43,816 nt of DNA from Bacteriovoracaceae bacterium UBA4097. GTDB lineage: Bacteria > Bdellovibrionota > Bacteriovoracia > Bacteriovoracales > Bacteriovoracaceae. Location: the NCBI GenBank assembly GCA_002381765.1, contig DFXX01000080.1, positions 77,435 to 121,250 of the forward strand. Direction: 5' to 3'. A model generated the notes under the pieces. That model had not been told where the DNA came from and did no database searches. It worked only from the letters and a program-made list of their open reading frames with translations. Shown here piece after piece: positions 17,213 to 24,724 of this stretch; positions within the stretch are counted from its first letter, which is position 1, and each line of letters starts with the position of its first letter. Both the position numbers and the translations under genes were made by a program.

Positions 17213-17975
17213 TCTTTGTCACAATAGGAAAGTGGTCGGTAGGGAAGAGGTTTTCTTTTCGACTCTTATCCATTTCACTCGACTCCACTTTAATTGAGGG
17301 ATCTATCAGGATCCAGTCGATCCTTGATCCATTCTGCATTTCACCAGTAAAAGCATGATGAGAGGTCTCTTCTTCTTGGTTGTATAATTTCCAAGAGTCC
17401 TGAATGCCTGGAAATTCAGCAGAGATTAAACTTCTCACTTCACTTTCGGGAGAGTCATTGAAGTCACCCATAAAAGCAATTGGGCAGTCTCCCTTCCAGA
17501 ATTTTTTGGTCTCTTGAATAAGTACCTTCATTTGATTGATACGTGTCTCTTCTTTCACATGGTCGAGATGAGTATTTATGATAACGAGATTTTTATCCGT
17601 ATTGATTGGCTGAAGCCTGACCCAAGTCATTAAGCGAGGGAAGGCACTTTCAAAGGAAAGACTGCCAGCTATATCTGGAGTTTCTGAGAGCCAAAGGTCC
17701 TCACTTTTGCAAACTTCAAAAGTGTTCTTTTTCACAAAGAAGGCGGGATACATTCGCTCTTTTATCCAAGATCGATGCTGATCAATGATTTCGTAATTTT
17801 CTAGAAGCTCTTCAAGATCTCTTAATTGATCGTATCTTCCTTCCTGGGTCGCAATAACATCAGGCGCATGCTTTAAAAGAGTCTCTTTCAGAAAAAGACG
17901 CCGATGCTTCCAAGCATTGTCACCATCGGCGGGGTTATCAAAACGTATATTGCAGGTAATTAAACAAAGCTTCAT
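17202..17975 (-). CDS. Endonuclease/exonuclease/phosphatase (EEP) family hydrolase
   Basis: 257 residues forming one EEP domain, a metal-dependent phosphodiester hydrolase fold. Motifs in order: N-terminal CNIRFDN, the metal-ligand TQEG, NTHLDHV, GDFNDSP, RIDWIL and the terminal catalytic-His motif TDHFPI. No signal peptide, so cytoplasmic. Members range from DNA repair nucleases to sphingomyelinase-like and inositol phosphatases, so the substrate is open. It lies downstream of a lipoprotein gene on the same strand (21-base gap). Confidence 0.88.
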   Translation of the reverse strand: MKLCLITCNIRFDNPADGDNAWKHRRLFLKETLLKHAPDVIATQEGRYDQLRDLEELLENYEIIDQHRSWIKERMYPAFFVKKNTFEVCKSEDLWLSETPDIAGSLSFESAFPRLMTWVRLQPINTDKNLVIINTHLDHVKEETRINQMKVLIQETKKFWKGDCPIAFMGDFNDSPESEVRSLISAEFPGIQDSWKLYNQEEETSHHAFTGEMQNGSRIDWILIDPSIKVESSEMDKSRKENLFPTDHFPIVTKITL

Positions 17976-17996
17976 GCTCTTAGTTTATGATCTTTT

Positions 17997-19328
17997 TCAA
18001 AGCTTCTCAACATAGGTTTCTAGACTTAGCTCAAAGACTCCTTCTGTATTAGTCCGACTTACATCAACTTTAGGGCCATGGCCTGTGACACACTCTCTTT
18101 TATAAATTCCTGTCTCGATAAATGTTGCATAGGATCGTGAGATTAGCTCGATTTTTATATCTTTAGCTGGAATCTTGAGGGCGAGAACCCAGAGAGGCCC
18201 TTCTTCCTGAGCTTGAAAAATGATATTAAAGACATCTTCAAATTCTTTCTGAACGCCATCAATCTTTATTAAAAGATTATGACTTAGATCTTCCTGATCT
18301 AATTTGGTCTTGCTCTCCCCACTCACCAATCTTTGATAAAACTTGCACTCATAATACAGGTCCGCCCTTAAGTCAGAATAGGTCTTTTTAAAACTAGAAC
18401 TTTTGAATTGCCTCTCTGTTTTATGGCCAGCGAGATTGAGATATAGCTTGGCTTCAATCGGTTTTTTTATTTCTATGATAGCTCCCTTACCATTAACTCG
18501 TTTTAAAGTTTTATTCTCTTGCTTGAGGCTACGGGCATAAGAGCGAGAGAGTTCTTCTGCCGTGGCGTAGATAAGTATCCTTTGAGAAGGGCCCACTTTT
18601 CTAACCCACCATCTCTCCGTCTTTACGTGATCTGTAACCGAATAAAAATCAAACTCATCTCCATTAAAAACTTCATAGATACCATGCACTTTAAGGAAGT
18701 TCTCAAAGGAGAGTTCTTGAGACACATAATGAACTTCTCCTTTCTCTCCGTTATACATAAAGACCTGATAGGTTTTATTCTTTATGGCGAGGGATTCCTT
18801 TTCAAGCCAAGGTGTCGAAAAAGATAAGTGTGATTTTCCTTCTATTATTTCAATGAGCTGTTCTGCTGAGAGCTTCAGGGTTGAGCGAGATGACCAGACC
18901 CCGAGATTCTTGCTTGAGTTCTCTTTTACTAGCCATAAGGAAGTAGGCGAGACTTCGCTTGATTCAAAGTCGAGAACTACTTCGTGCATTCCCTTCTTTA
19001 TGGAAGGCACCTCTTTCATTCTTTCAAGCCTGAGCTTGGTCCACTCATGAAAGATTCCCTCTTCCTGAATGAGATTTAAATTCCAGGTGAGTAAATCCAT
19101 GGAATCGTTCTTTAGATCGCGGACATTAGTAATAGAAATTCGCGAACTTCCAAAGCTCATAATTCCACGGATTTCTGGAAGTGCTTCCACCCGAGCGAGG
19201 TATTTTTCTATTCCTGATTCTTTATAATTAGAAATATTATCTCCATCGCTGTCATTAAGATCTTTTTCTGGTGGAGTTTTATGTACTCCGCAAGCAGTAA
19301 TTAAAATACAGAAGATTAAAAACTTCAT
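17997..19328 (-). CDS. Putative lipoprotein with a short calcium-binding-like repeat
   Basis: 443 residues. The signal peptide ends in lipobox LITAC (Cys13). Just after it, DLNDSDGDNIS resembles a single thrombospondin type-3/EF-like Asp-rich calcium loop. The rest is mixed beta-rich sequence with few cysteines and no family I recognise. It is the last gene of a tight operon with two HTH-like proteins and a sigma-54 regulator; only 2 bases separate it from the preceding stop. The position suggests a surface protein made under that regulator's control or studied by it as a signal input (inference). Confidence 0.75.
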   Translation of the reverse strand: MKFLIFCILITACGVHKTPPEKDLNDSDGDNISNYKESGIEKYLARVEALPEIRGIMSFGSSRISITNVRDLKNDSMDLLTWNLNLIQEEGIFHEWTKLRLERMKEVPSIKKGMHEVVLDFESSEVSPTSLWLVKENSSKNLGVWSSRSTLKLSAEQLIEIIEGKSHLSFSTPWLEKESLAIKNKTYQVFMYNGEKGEVHYVSQELSFENFLKVHGIYEVFNGDEFDFYSVTDHVKTERWWVRKVGPSQRILIYATAEELSRSYARSLKQENKTLKRVNGKGAIIEIKKPIEAKLYLNLAGHKTERQFKSSSFKKTYSDLRADLYYECKFYQRLVSGESKTKLDQEDLSHNLLIKIDGVQKEFEDVFNIIFQAQEEGPLWVLALKIPAKDIKIELISRSYATFIETGIYKRECVTGHGPKVDVSRTNTEGVFELSLETYVEKL

Positions 19329-19330
19329 AA

Positions 19331-19810
19331 CTATCTGCCTGAAACAATTTGAGACATCAAACTTTGAACTTCACCCATTCCCCAGAAGACGACTTTTCTT
19401 TCTTTTAGGGGAGTTGAGCTTTGAGCTTTCTTATGAGCGTCTTGGAGAAAAGACTCGAGGTTTGATAGCATGGCTAGAAAAATCTTCTCGTCTCTTTGAT
19501 CCATTGCCACTTTTCTGATCTTAAAAACTCTTTCAGCTTTTTGCCCCACGACAGCTTCCATAAGTTCCAGAGATTCTGCTTCCTTGGCTTCCGCTCCATT
19601 AATTTCTTCCAACATAAGAGGGGAGAGGTTTTCTTTGATTTTGTATCTCACGCCATCGGTATGGATGATGCCTCTAATGATGAGTGCTTGAATGATATTA
19701 AAGCAAACATTCTCATGAAGACCCGATTGCTCCTGGATGTCTGTATAAATAAGGCTTTGCTTTCCGAGGCACTCTAAAACTGTTCTTTCTAGTGATGATA
19801 GGCTTTTCAT
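19331..19810 (-). CDS. Winged-helix-like small regulatory protein of unknown function
   Basis: 159 residues. The N-terminal 65 residues (LERTVLECLGKQSLIYTDI, then QSGLHENVCFNIIQALIIRGII and a beta wing) look like a winged-helix DNA-binding domain of the MarR/dissociation-helix type; the remainder is helical with charged residues. Assignment is by pattern only. AAGGAG lies upstream of the ATG. It lies 9 bases after the stop of the preceding HTH protein and 2 bases before the lipoprotein start, so it is co-transcribed with both. Confidence 0.68.
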   Translation of the reverse strand: MKSLSSLERTVLECLGKQSLIYTDIQEQSGLHENVCFNIIQALIIRGIIHTDGVRYKIKENLSPLMLEEINGAEAKEAESLELMEAVVGQKAERVFKIRKVAMDQRDEKIFLAMLSNLESFLQDAHKKAQSSTPLKERKVVFWGMGEVQSLMSQIVSGR

Positions 19811-19819
19811 ATATTCTCC

Positions 19820-20167
19820 TTAAGCAATACTTGCGTTGTCTTGATTTAAGCTGATATAGCTGCGTCCATAATTACGTGCCACGATCTTTCTCTCAATCCA
19901 GTCAATGATCTTACTCATTTCATCATTGGTGAGAATGGCAGAAGCTTCTTCAAGAATATTAGTAAGTCGCATGTGATTAGGATTCTCTTTGAGTTTCTCC
20001 ATAATGATGTGTTCGAAAGTTTCGAGCTCACCCACCTTCATAGGTTTGCCGTTAAAGAGACGAAACACGCGAGTTATTTGAATGCCAGTTCTTGCTGATA
20101 CTTCTCGAAGAGTATCGTTAGGAAAAAAAAGACGATAACGTTGTAATGATTTTTTCTGTAAGCTCAT
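19820..20167 (-). CDS. Small helix-turn-helix protein
   Basis: 115 residues from the ATG at 20167, which has AAGGAG 9 bases upstream; the GTG further upstream (20203) has no ribosome binding site. Residues about 15-50 (NDTLREVSARTGIQITRVFRLFNG, in part) read as an HTH, with the turn in SARTGIQ and a recognition helix. The C-terminal half is helical. It is likely a DNA-binding partner of the sigma-54 regulator encoded 56 bases upstream on the same strand. The target is unknown. Confidence 0.68.
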   Translation of the reverse strand: MSLQKKSLQRYRLFFPNDTLREVSARTGIQITRVFRLFNGKPMKVGELETFEHIIMEKLKENPNHMRLTNILEEASAILTNDEMSKIIDWIERKIVARNYGRSYISLNQDNASIA

Positions 20168-20223
20168 GTCCAGTAACTCCTTTTGAGGTTTATACTGATC
20201 CACTAAGCAAGGATAATGCCAAA

Positions 20224-21567
20224 TTAGAAATGGAGTTGGTGATCTTGAAGAATTCGATAGAAAGCCGAACTTGATATCTTGAGCTCTTTAATACAAGCAG
20301 TGATTTTTCCACTATTTCTCTTCATGGATTCTTCAACTGCTTTCTTTTCCATGTAATTAATATAGGATCTCAAACCATATTGAAGAACGTGCTCCTCCCA
20401 TCCTTCCATTGCATTTGCGTTGGCCGGAGTTGCTTTGAGAAAAGTCTTTATAGCATTGAGATCGATAACTCCATTGAGATTCTGTGAGAGCCTTTCTGAT
20501 AATTTCATCAATTCCCGTATATTACCTGGCCAGGGATATTTCTTTAAGGCTTCCATGGCTTCAGGCTTAATAACAAATCTGCGTGAAGAAGATTTCTGAA
20601 AATGGCGAAGGAGTATCTCTACATCATTGGATCTTTCACAGAGTGGCTTTAAATGAAACTGAAAGCCACTGATTCGGAAGAATAAATCTTCACGAAATTC
20701 TCTGCGGGTAATCTTGGCCTGGAGATCTTCACAAGTCGCTGTTATAAGAGTGAAATCGGTCTTAACGGGAGTAGATGATCCGACGGGATAAAAAGTTTTT
20801 TCATCTAATGCTTTAAGCAGTTTCTGCTGCATGGAAAGGGGCATGGTTCCCACTTCATCTAAAAAGAGTGTGCCACCTTGAGCGAGTTTGAGTTTACCAT
20901 CTTTCCTTTGATCGGCTCCGGTAAAGGCCCCTTTTTCATGACCGAAGAGCTCAGATTCAAGAAGATTTTCAGCTACTTCCGCACAGTTTAGATGAACAAG
21001 TTTACTATCGGTGTGAGTGATATCGTGAATAAGTTTTCCTAAGAGACTCTTCCCCGTTCCAGTGGGGCCCGAGATAAAGAGGGACTGATTCTTCCAATTG
21101 ATATCACAGAGATTTTTTAAGTCTTGAATGAGCTCTTCATCTTGAGTGATAAATTCTTCCTTTAAGAAATGTTCAAAACGCGCACTTCTTTCCTGAAGGA
21201 ATTTATTGATATAGATGGGAAGAAATTCTTTAAGTTTGAATTTTGCGAGATAGTGTTTGGCCCCTAAATTATAGGCCTTTTCAATGACTTCCTCACACTC
21301 ATAGGAACTTACGACGATACAATGAGAGCCTTTTCTCACGATGGTCGGAATGATTTCCACCCCTGAATTACTTCCAAGTTCGATATCGGTTAAAACGAGA
21401 TCATAGGTTCTCTCATTTAATTTTTGAAAAGCAGAAGCCGCATCGGTTGCTTCATCAACGATTCCATAAGGCTTGAGAATCTCACGCAGGTTTAGACGTG
21501 CGTACTTATCATCTTCAATAATAAGGATTCCCAGATTTGATTTCATGCCCATTTTTACGCCAAGCAT
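20224..21567 (-). CDS. NtrC-type sigma-54-dependent response regulator
   Basis: 447 residues. The N-terminal receiver has acidic residues Glu18-Asp20 and phospho-acceptor Asp61 (VLTDIE). The central AAA+ domain has Walker A GPTGTGKS (167-174), the sigma-54-contacting GAFTGA (213-218) and Walker B LFLDEV (234-239), with an arginine-finger region REDLFFRIS. The C-terminal Fis-type HTH is near 415-445. It is therefore a complete enhancer-binding activator. Usual receivers have Lys-Pro after beta-5, whereas here it is KF. No histidine kinase is adjacent. The start could be any of three close ATGs; the first is used. A 15-bp palindrome lies just upstream. Confidence 0.93.
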   Translation of the reverse strand: MLGVKMGMKSNLGILIIEDDKYARLNLREILKPYGIVDEATDAASAFQKLNERTYDLVLTDIELGSNSGVEIIPTIVRKGSHCIVVSSYECEEVIEKAYNLGAKHYLAKFKLKEFLPIYINKFLQERSARFEHFLKEEFITQDEELIQDLKNLCDINWKNQSLFISGPTGTGKSLLGKLIHDITHTDSKLVHLNCAEVAENLLESELFGHEKGAFTGADQRKDGKLKLAQGGTLFLDEVGTMPLSMQQKLLKALDEKTFYPVGSSTPVKTDFTLITATCEDLQAKITRREFREDLFFRISGFQFHLKPLCERSNDVEILLRHFQKSSSRRFVIKPEAMEALKKYPWPGNIRELMKLSERLSQNLNGVIDLNAIKTFLKATPANANAMEGWEEHVLQYGLRSYINYMEKKAVEESMKRNSGKITACIKELKISSSAFYRILQDHQLHF

Positions 21568-21587
21568 ATTCCGTTTTCAAATACTGA

Positions 21588-21602
21588 ATTCGGAATCCGA
21601 AT
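21588..21602. promoter_or_regulatory. 15-bp palindrome, candidate operator
   Basis: ATTCGGAATCCGAAT is a perfect inverted repeat (7-bp arms, one central base). It sits 20 bases upstream of the sigma-54 regulator start and 76 bases upstream of nagB, so it could control either or both divergent genes. A further half-site-like TTCCG lies at 21569-21573. Confidence 0.45.
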
Positions 21603-21629
21603 ATTTTACAAGGCTCCCCCTTGAAGAGC

Positions 21630-21658
21630 TTGAGCGGTAAGTTTACTATCTATATGAA
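21630..21658 (+). promoter_or_regulatory. Promoter of nagB
   Basis: TTGAGC (21630-21635), 17-base spacer, TATGAA (21653-21658); both hexamers match four of six consensus bases. The expected start is near 21665, giving a 14-base leader that contains the AAGAGG ribosome binding site. Confidence 0.45.
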
Positions 21659-21678
21659 TAAACAAGAGGTTAAGCTAC

Positions 21679-22410
21679 ATGCGTATAATTCAGGGTCAAA
21701 GTCAGAAAGAAGCAGCGGAAATCATCGCGATGACCCTTATAGATAGAATTTCTTCCCACCCAACGTCGGTCATTGGCCTTGCTACCGGAAATACCATGGT
21801 ACCGGTTTATGAAGCTTGGGTGAGGATGGCGCGGGAGAGATCTATAAACCATGATAAGTGTTTCTTTTTTATGCTGGATGAATATTTAGATATTCCCACT
21901 GATCATCCATCTAGCTTTAAGTGCTATCTTCAAAAGCATCTTTTTAATCCTTTGGAAATTCATGAAGATCAGATTGCTTACCCTCCGGTGAATTCCCCTT
22001 CTTTAAAGGAAGCCGGTTCTGAGTATGAAAGAACTATTCATGAAGCTGGGGGAATCGATATTCAACTTTTGGGAATTGGCACGAATGGGCATATTGGTTT
22101 TAATGAACCCGGATCTCAGGGGGATTCCCGCACGCGGGAGGTGGAACTTACTCAAGAAACCATTGCAGTTAATCAGAAGAACTTTAAAGGGCAAATGCCT
22201 TCTCGAGCTCTTTCCATGGGCATAGGCACGATCCTCGAGAGCAAGGCCCTTCTCATGATGGCTTCGGGAAGCACCAAGGCATCAGTTATTAAGCATCTTT
22301 TAAATCATCATGATGATCCACAATGCCCGGCGACCTTTTTAAAAAGTCATCCTCATTTCACTTTGGTTTTAGATCCTGAAGCAGCTTCTAAGATTAATTT
22401 AAAGATTTGA
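21679..22410 (+). CDS. nagB: Glucosamine-6-phosphate deaminase
   Basis: 243 residues, normal for the hexose-isomerase-like NagB fold. It converts glucosamine-6-phosphate to fructose-6-phosphate and ammonia in the cytoplasm. Seen: the phosphate loop GLATGNTMVP (33-42), the catalytic FMLDEYL (Asp67), and the GIGTNGHIGFNEPGS block containing His138 and Glu143. The residue before GH is Asn where E. coli has Asp; Asn is, from memory, also found in many Gram-positive NagBs. AAGAGG lies before the ATG. The last 58 bases overlap the convergent PIG-L deacetylase gene, whose product could act in the same amino-sugar pathway. Confidence 0.94.
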   Translation: MRIIQGQSQKEAAEIIAMTLIDRISSHPTSVIGLATGNTMVPVYEAWVRMARERSINHDKCFFFMLDEYLDIPTDHPSSFKCYLQKHLFNPLEIHEDQIAYPPVNSPSLKEAGSEYERTIHEAGGIDIQLLGIGTNGHIGFNEPGSQGDSRTREVELTQETIAVNQKNFKGQMPSRALSMGIGTILESKALLMMASGSTKASVIKHLLNHHDDPQCPATFLKSHPHFTLVLDPEAASKINLKI

Positions 22411-23162
22411 GCAATATTGGTATCTGCTTGAAGTATGGGAGTAGCTAACTTTGCTGCCTTGAGTTTTCCCTCTTGAAATAACTGCAGTTGATAGAGAACT
22501 CCATAGGCCATGTGATTTGCTTCTGACCCTGGACCACTTATTACTTCTGAACCACGTCGCACATTATCCATCATCCAGGCAGGTAATCGCAGATGATAGG
22601 GATTGCGCTGAACTTCTCCTACATGCATGGCGAGTGCTTTCATCTGAAGTTCCAGTATTTCTTTAGGAACTTCCACTAAGATATTTGGTTTCTTCATCTG
22701 TCCCCAGAATTCTGTCCAGCAGATAAGATGGGTAGTCTTGATGGATTCCAGAACCTTTAATAAGAGCTCACCGGTTTTAATATGAGTTGGGTGATGATCC
22801 TTGAGATGAGGTGCGAGAATAAGATCTGGTTGATACTTTTGAATAAGTGACTTAAGTTCTTTGGCCTTTTTGCTCCAGCTCTCTTCTAAGAAGAGGCACT
22901 CCATTTCGAGCAACTCACAGGCGTTTAAGAGTTCCTGCTTCCTCTCTTCCTGTCTTTCGGTTTTTGATCCTAAAGTCACTGCCACATTAATAATGTGTGC
23001 ATTGTTTTCATGCAGAAGACGCAGTGGTAATGACCCCGTGATGCATTCATCATCTGGATGAGGCGAGAGGATCATAATGGTAAAGGGAAGACTTGGTTTT
23101 ATACTAAGAGGAGCTGAAGGGAAGAGTTGGCTAAAAGGTTTAAGGATTTTGGTGAATTCCAT
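22353..23162 (-). CDS. PIG-L/LmbE-family N-acetylglucosaminyl deacetylase-like hydrolase
   Basis: 269 residues. The family signature PHPDDE is at residues 34-39 with a second metal-site block DHHPTHIKTG near 123-132. Members are zinc enzymes that deacetylate N-acetylglucosaminyl groups on small molecules or lipids. No signal peptide. AAGGA lies 8 bases before the ATG. The gene is convergent with, and overlaps, nagB; NagB and LmbE-like domains occur fused in some Bacteroidetes, which supports a shared amino-sugar job here (known association, local inference). It lies downstream of manC on the same strand but after a 177-base gap. Confidence 0.88.
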   Translation of the reverse strand: MEFTKILKPFSQLFPSAPLSIKPSLPFTIMILSPHPDDECITGSLPLRLLHENNAHIINVAVTLGSKTERQEERKQELLNACELLEMECLFLEESWSKKAKELKSLIQKYQPDLILAPHLKDHHPTHIKTGELLLKVLESIKTTHLICWTEFWGQMKKPNILVEVPKEILELQMKALAMHVGEVQRNPYHLRLPAWMMDNVRRGSEVISGPGSEANHMAYGVLYQLQLFQEGKLKAAKLATPILQADTNIAQIFKLILEAASGSKTKVK

Positions 23163-23184
23163 CTCACCGTCCTTAACTTAAATA

Positions 23185-23212
23185 TTTGTTAACGTAGTTA
23201 GTACGTAACAAA
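23185..23212. promoter_or_regulatory. Imperfect inverted repeat upstream of the PIG-L gene
   Basis: TTTGTTA-(A)-CGTA, a 5-base loop, then TACGTAACAAA: 11 pairs with one bulged base. It has no T-run and lies 23-50 bases upstream of the PIG-L start codon, so an operator is more likely than a terminator. Confidence 0.35.
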
Positions 23213-23243
23213 AAGCGATTAAGATCAAAACTGATCGAATCAT

Positions 23244-23293
23244 AAAACCCTCGGTGTGTGTTATCTATTTTAGACAATACCAATTCTCGAGGG
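23244..23293 (-). terminator. Possible manC terminator
   Basis: On the minus strand CCCTCG pairs with CGAGGG across a 34-base interior that itself forms TTGTCTA/TAGATAA (one mismatch), followed by TTTTAT. It lies 46 bases after the manC stop. The large loop and short T-run make it weak. Confidence 0.35.
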
Positions 23294-23339
23294 CGAAAGT
23301 CTAGATGCCAAAATTCAGACATGTATTCCGTCTTTTCAA

Positions 23340-24713
23340 TTAGTTACGTTTGTAGTCATCCTGGAGGCGCACGATATCATCTTCCCCTAAATAGGTTCCG
23401 ACCTGGGCCTCAATCAATACCAGCTCTTCATTCTTCTTGTTTTCGAGGCGATGAGTCGCTTCTTTTGGAATATAGGTAGACTCGTTTTGTTTGAGATCAA
23501 AAGTCTTATCATCGATAGTAACAGTAGCTGTTCCCTTAACGACAATCCAATGCTCGGAGCGGTGATGATGGTACTGAAGGGAGAGCTTAGCCCCTGGGAA
23601 GACAGTGATCTGCTTAACCTTATAGCCTTCATTCTCTTCAAGCACAGTATATGTTCCCCATGGCCTGTGGGCCGTCATATGGACATTGGCCATCTCGGGA
23701 GAGCGCTTCTTAACTTCAGCTACTAGCTCCTTCACTCTTTGGGTGGAACCTTTTTTAGCAATCACTATAGCGTCCTGAGTATCGATGATCATAAGATCTT
23801 CTACATCGATAGTAGAGATAAGACGCTTATTACTTAGGATAAGATTATTTTTTGAGCCCAGATTAATGATGTTATCGGAGAGAGTATTTCCCTCTTTATC
23901 TTTAGGGAGTGCTTCATAAAGAGAATCAAATGAGCCCAGATCACTCCAACCGATATCTGATGGAATGACTTTTACTTTTGAGGACTTTTCCATCACAGCA
24001 TAATCGATACTTTCAGATCTGATGGCACGCATATCATCTATGTTTAAGCGAAGGGCCGTATCGGTTCTGGCATTCTTAAAAGCATTAAGGCACTGATCAT
24101 AAATATCCGGAGCACTTTTTTGGAGCTCTTCTAAATAGGCCTTGGCCTTAAAGCAGAACATGCCACTGTTCCAGAAATAGTTTCCGGCCTTAAGGTATTG
24201 CTCAGCTTTCTCTTGAGTTGGTTTCTCTTTAAAGGATTTCACTTCAAGACCATTCGCTTCGATATAACCATAACCAGTTTCTGGATAGCCTGGCTTGATT
24301 CCAAAGGTAACGAGCTGATCTTGGGAGGCGAGTTCCTGGGCCTTTTTTAAAACTTCTTCATAGGCAGCTTGGTTCTCTATCAGATGATCGGATGGAACAA
24401 CCAGAAGTATCTCTTCCGGCTTAGCGGCCAAGGCGGCCATAGCAATTGCGGGGGCAGTATTTCTTCCTATTGGCTCTAAAATAAAGCTCTTTTCTGCCGT
24501 GAGCTTCATCTCTTCCATTTGATCTAAACCCAGAAAGTATTGTTCCTGATTAATGATGATAGAAAAAGATTGGGCAACAGATTTATTTCTTTCGATAGTT
24601 TTTTGAAAGAGAGAAGTGTTTTCAAATAATTTAACAAATTGCTTTGGATAAAGAGTTCGGGAGATTGGCCATAGGCGTGTTCCTGAACCACCACAAAGAA
24701 TGACGACTTTCAT
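23340..24713 (-). CDS. manC: Bifunctional mannose-1-phosphate guanylyltransferase / mannose-6-phosphate isomerase
   Basis: 457 residues, the normal length of the type II fused enzyme. It makes GDP-mannose for capsule, LPS or glycans. The N-terminal nucleotidyltransferase signature is LCGGSGTRLWPISR (6-19) followed by YPKQF; the product-site FKEKP and YFWNSGMF segments are present. The C-terminal cupin isomerase domain (about 350-457) has HRPWGTY, LQYHHHRSEHW and the RLENKK region. AGGAG precedes the ATG. It is encoded 11 bases after mgtE, so the two are likely co-transcribed although their functions are unrelated. Confidence 0.96.
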   Translation of the reverse strand: MKVVILCGGSGTRLWPISRTLYPKQFVKLFENTSLFQKTIERNKSVAQSFSIIINQEQYFLGLDQMEEMKLTAEKSFILEPIGRNTAPAIAMAALAAKPEEILLVVPSDHLIENQAAYEEVLKKAQELASQDQLVTFGIKPGYPETGYGYIEANGLEVKSFKEKPTQEKAEQYLKAGNYFWNSGMFCFKAKAYLEELQKSAPDIYDQCLNAFKNARTDTALRLNIDDMRAIRSESIDYAVMEKSSKVKVIPSDIGWSDLGSFDSLYEALPKDKEGNTLSDNIINLGSKNNLILSNKRLISTIDVEDLMIIDTQDAIVIAKKGSTQRVKELVAEVKKRSPEMANVHMTAHRPWGTYTVLEENEGYKVKQITVFPGAKLSLQYHHHRSEHWIVVKGTATVTIDDKTFDLKQNESTYIPKEATHRLENKKNEELVLIEAQVGTYLGEDDIVRLQDDYKRN

Positions 24714-24724
24714 GCTAACTCCTA

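Noticed and set aside
20168..20203. Upstream GTG for the small HTH protein.
   Set aside because: No ribosome binding site; the ATG at 20167 has AAGGAG at good spacing.
21546..21567. Sigma-54-like TTGGC...GGCA at the start of the response regulator gene.
   Set aside because: GG and GC are 11 bases apart rather than 10, and the match lies inside the likely coding start.
22063..22104. Asn in place of E. coli Asp141 in NagB, suggesting an inactive enzyme.
   Set aside because: The GxNGHIGFNEPG form is, from memory, common in active NagB proteins of other phyla; the His and Glu of the active site are kept.
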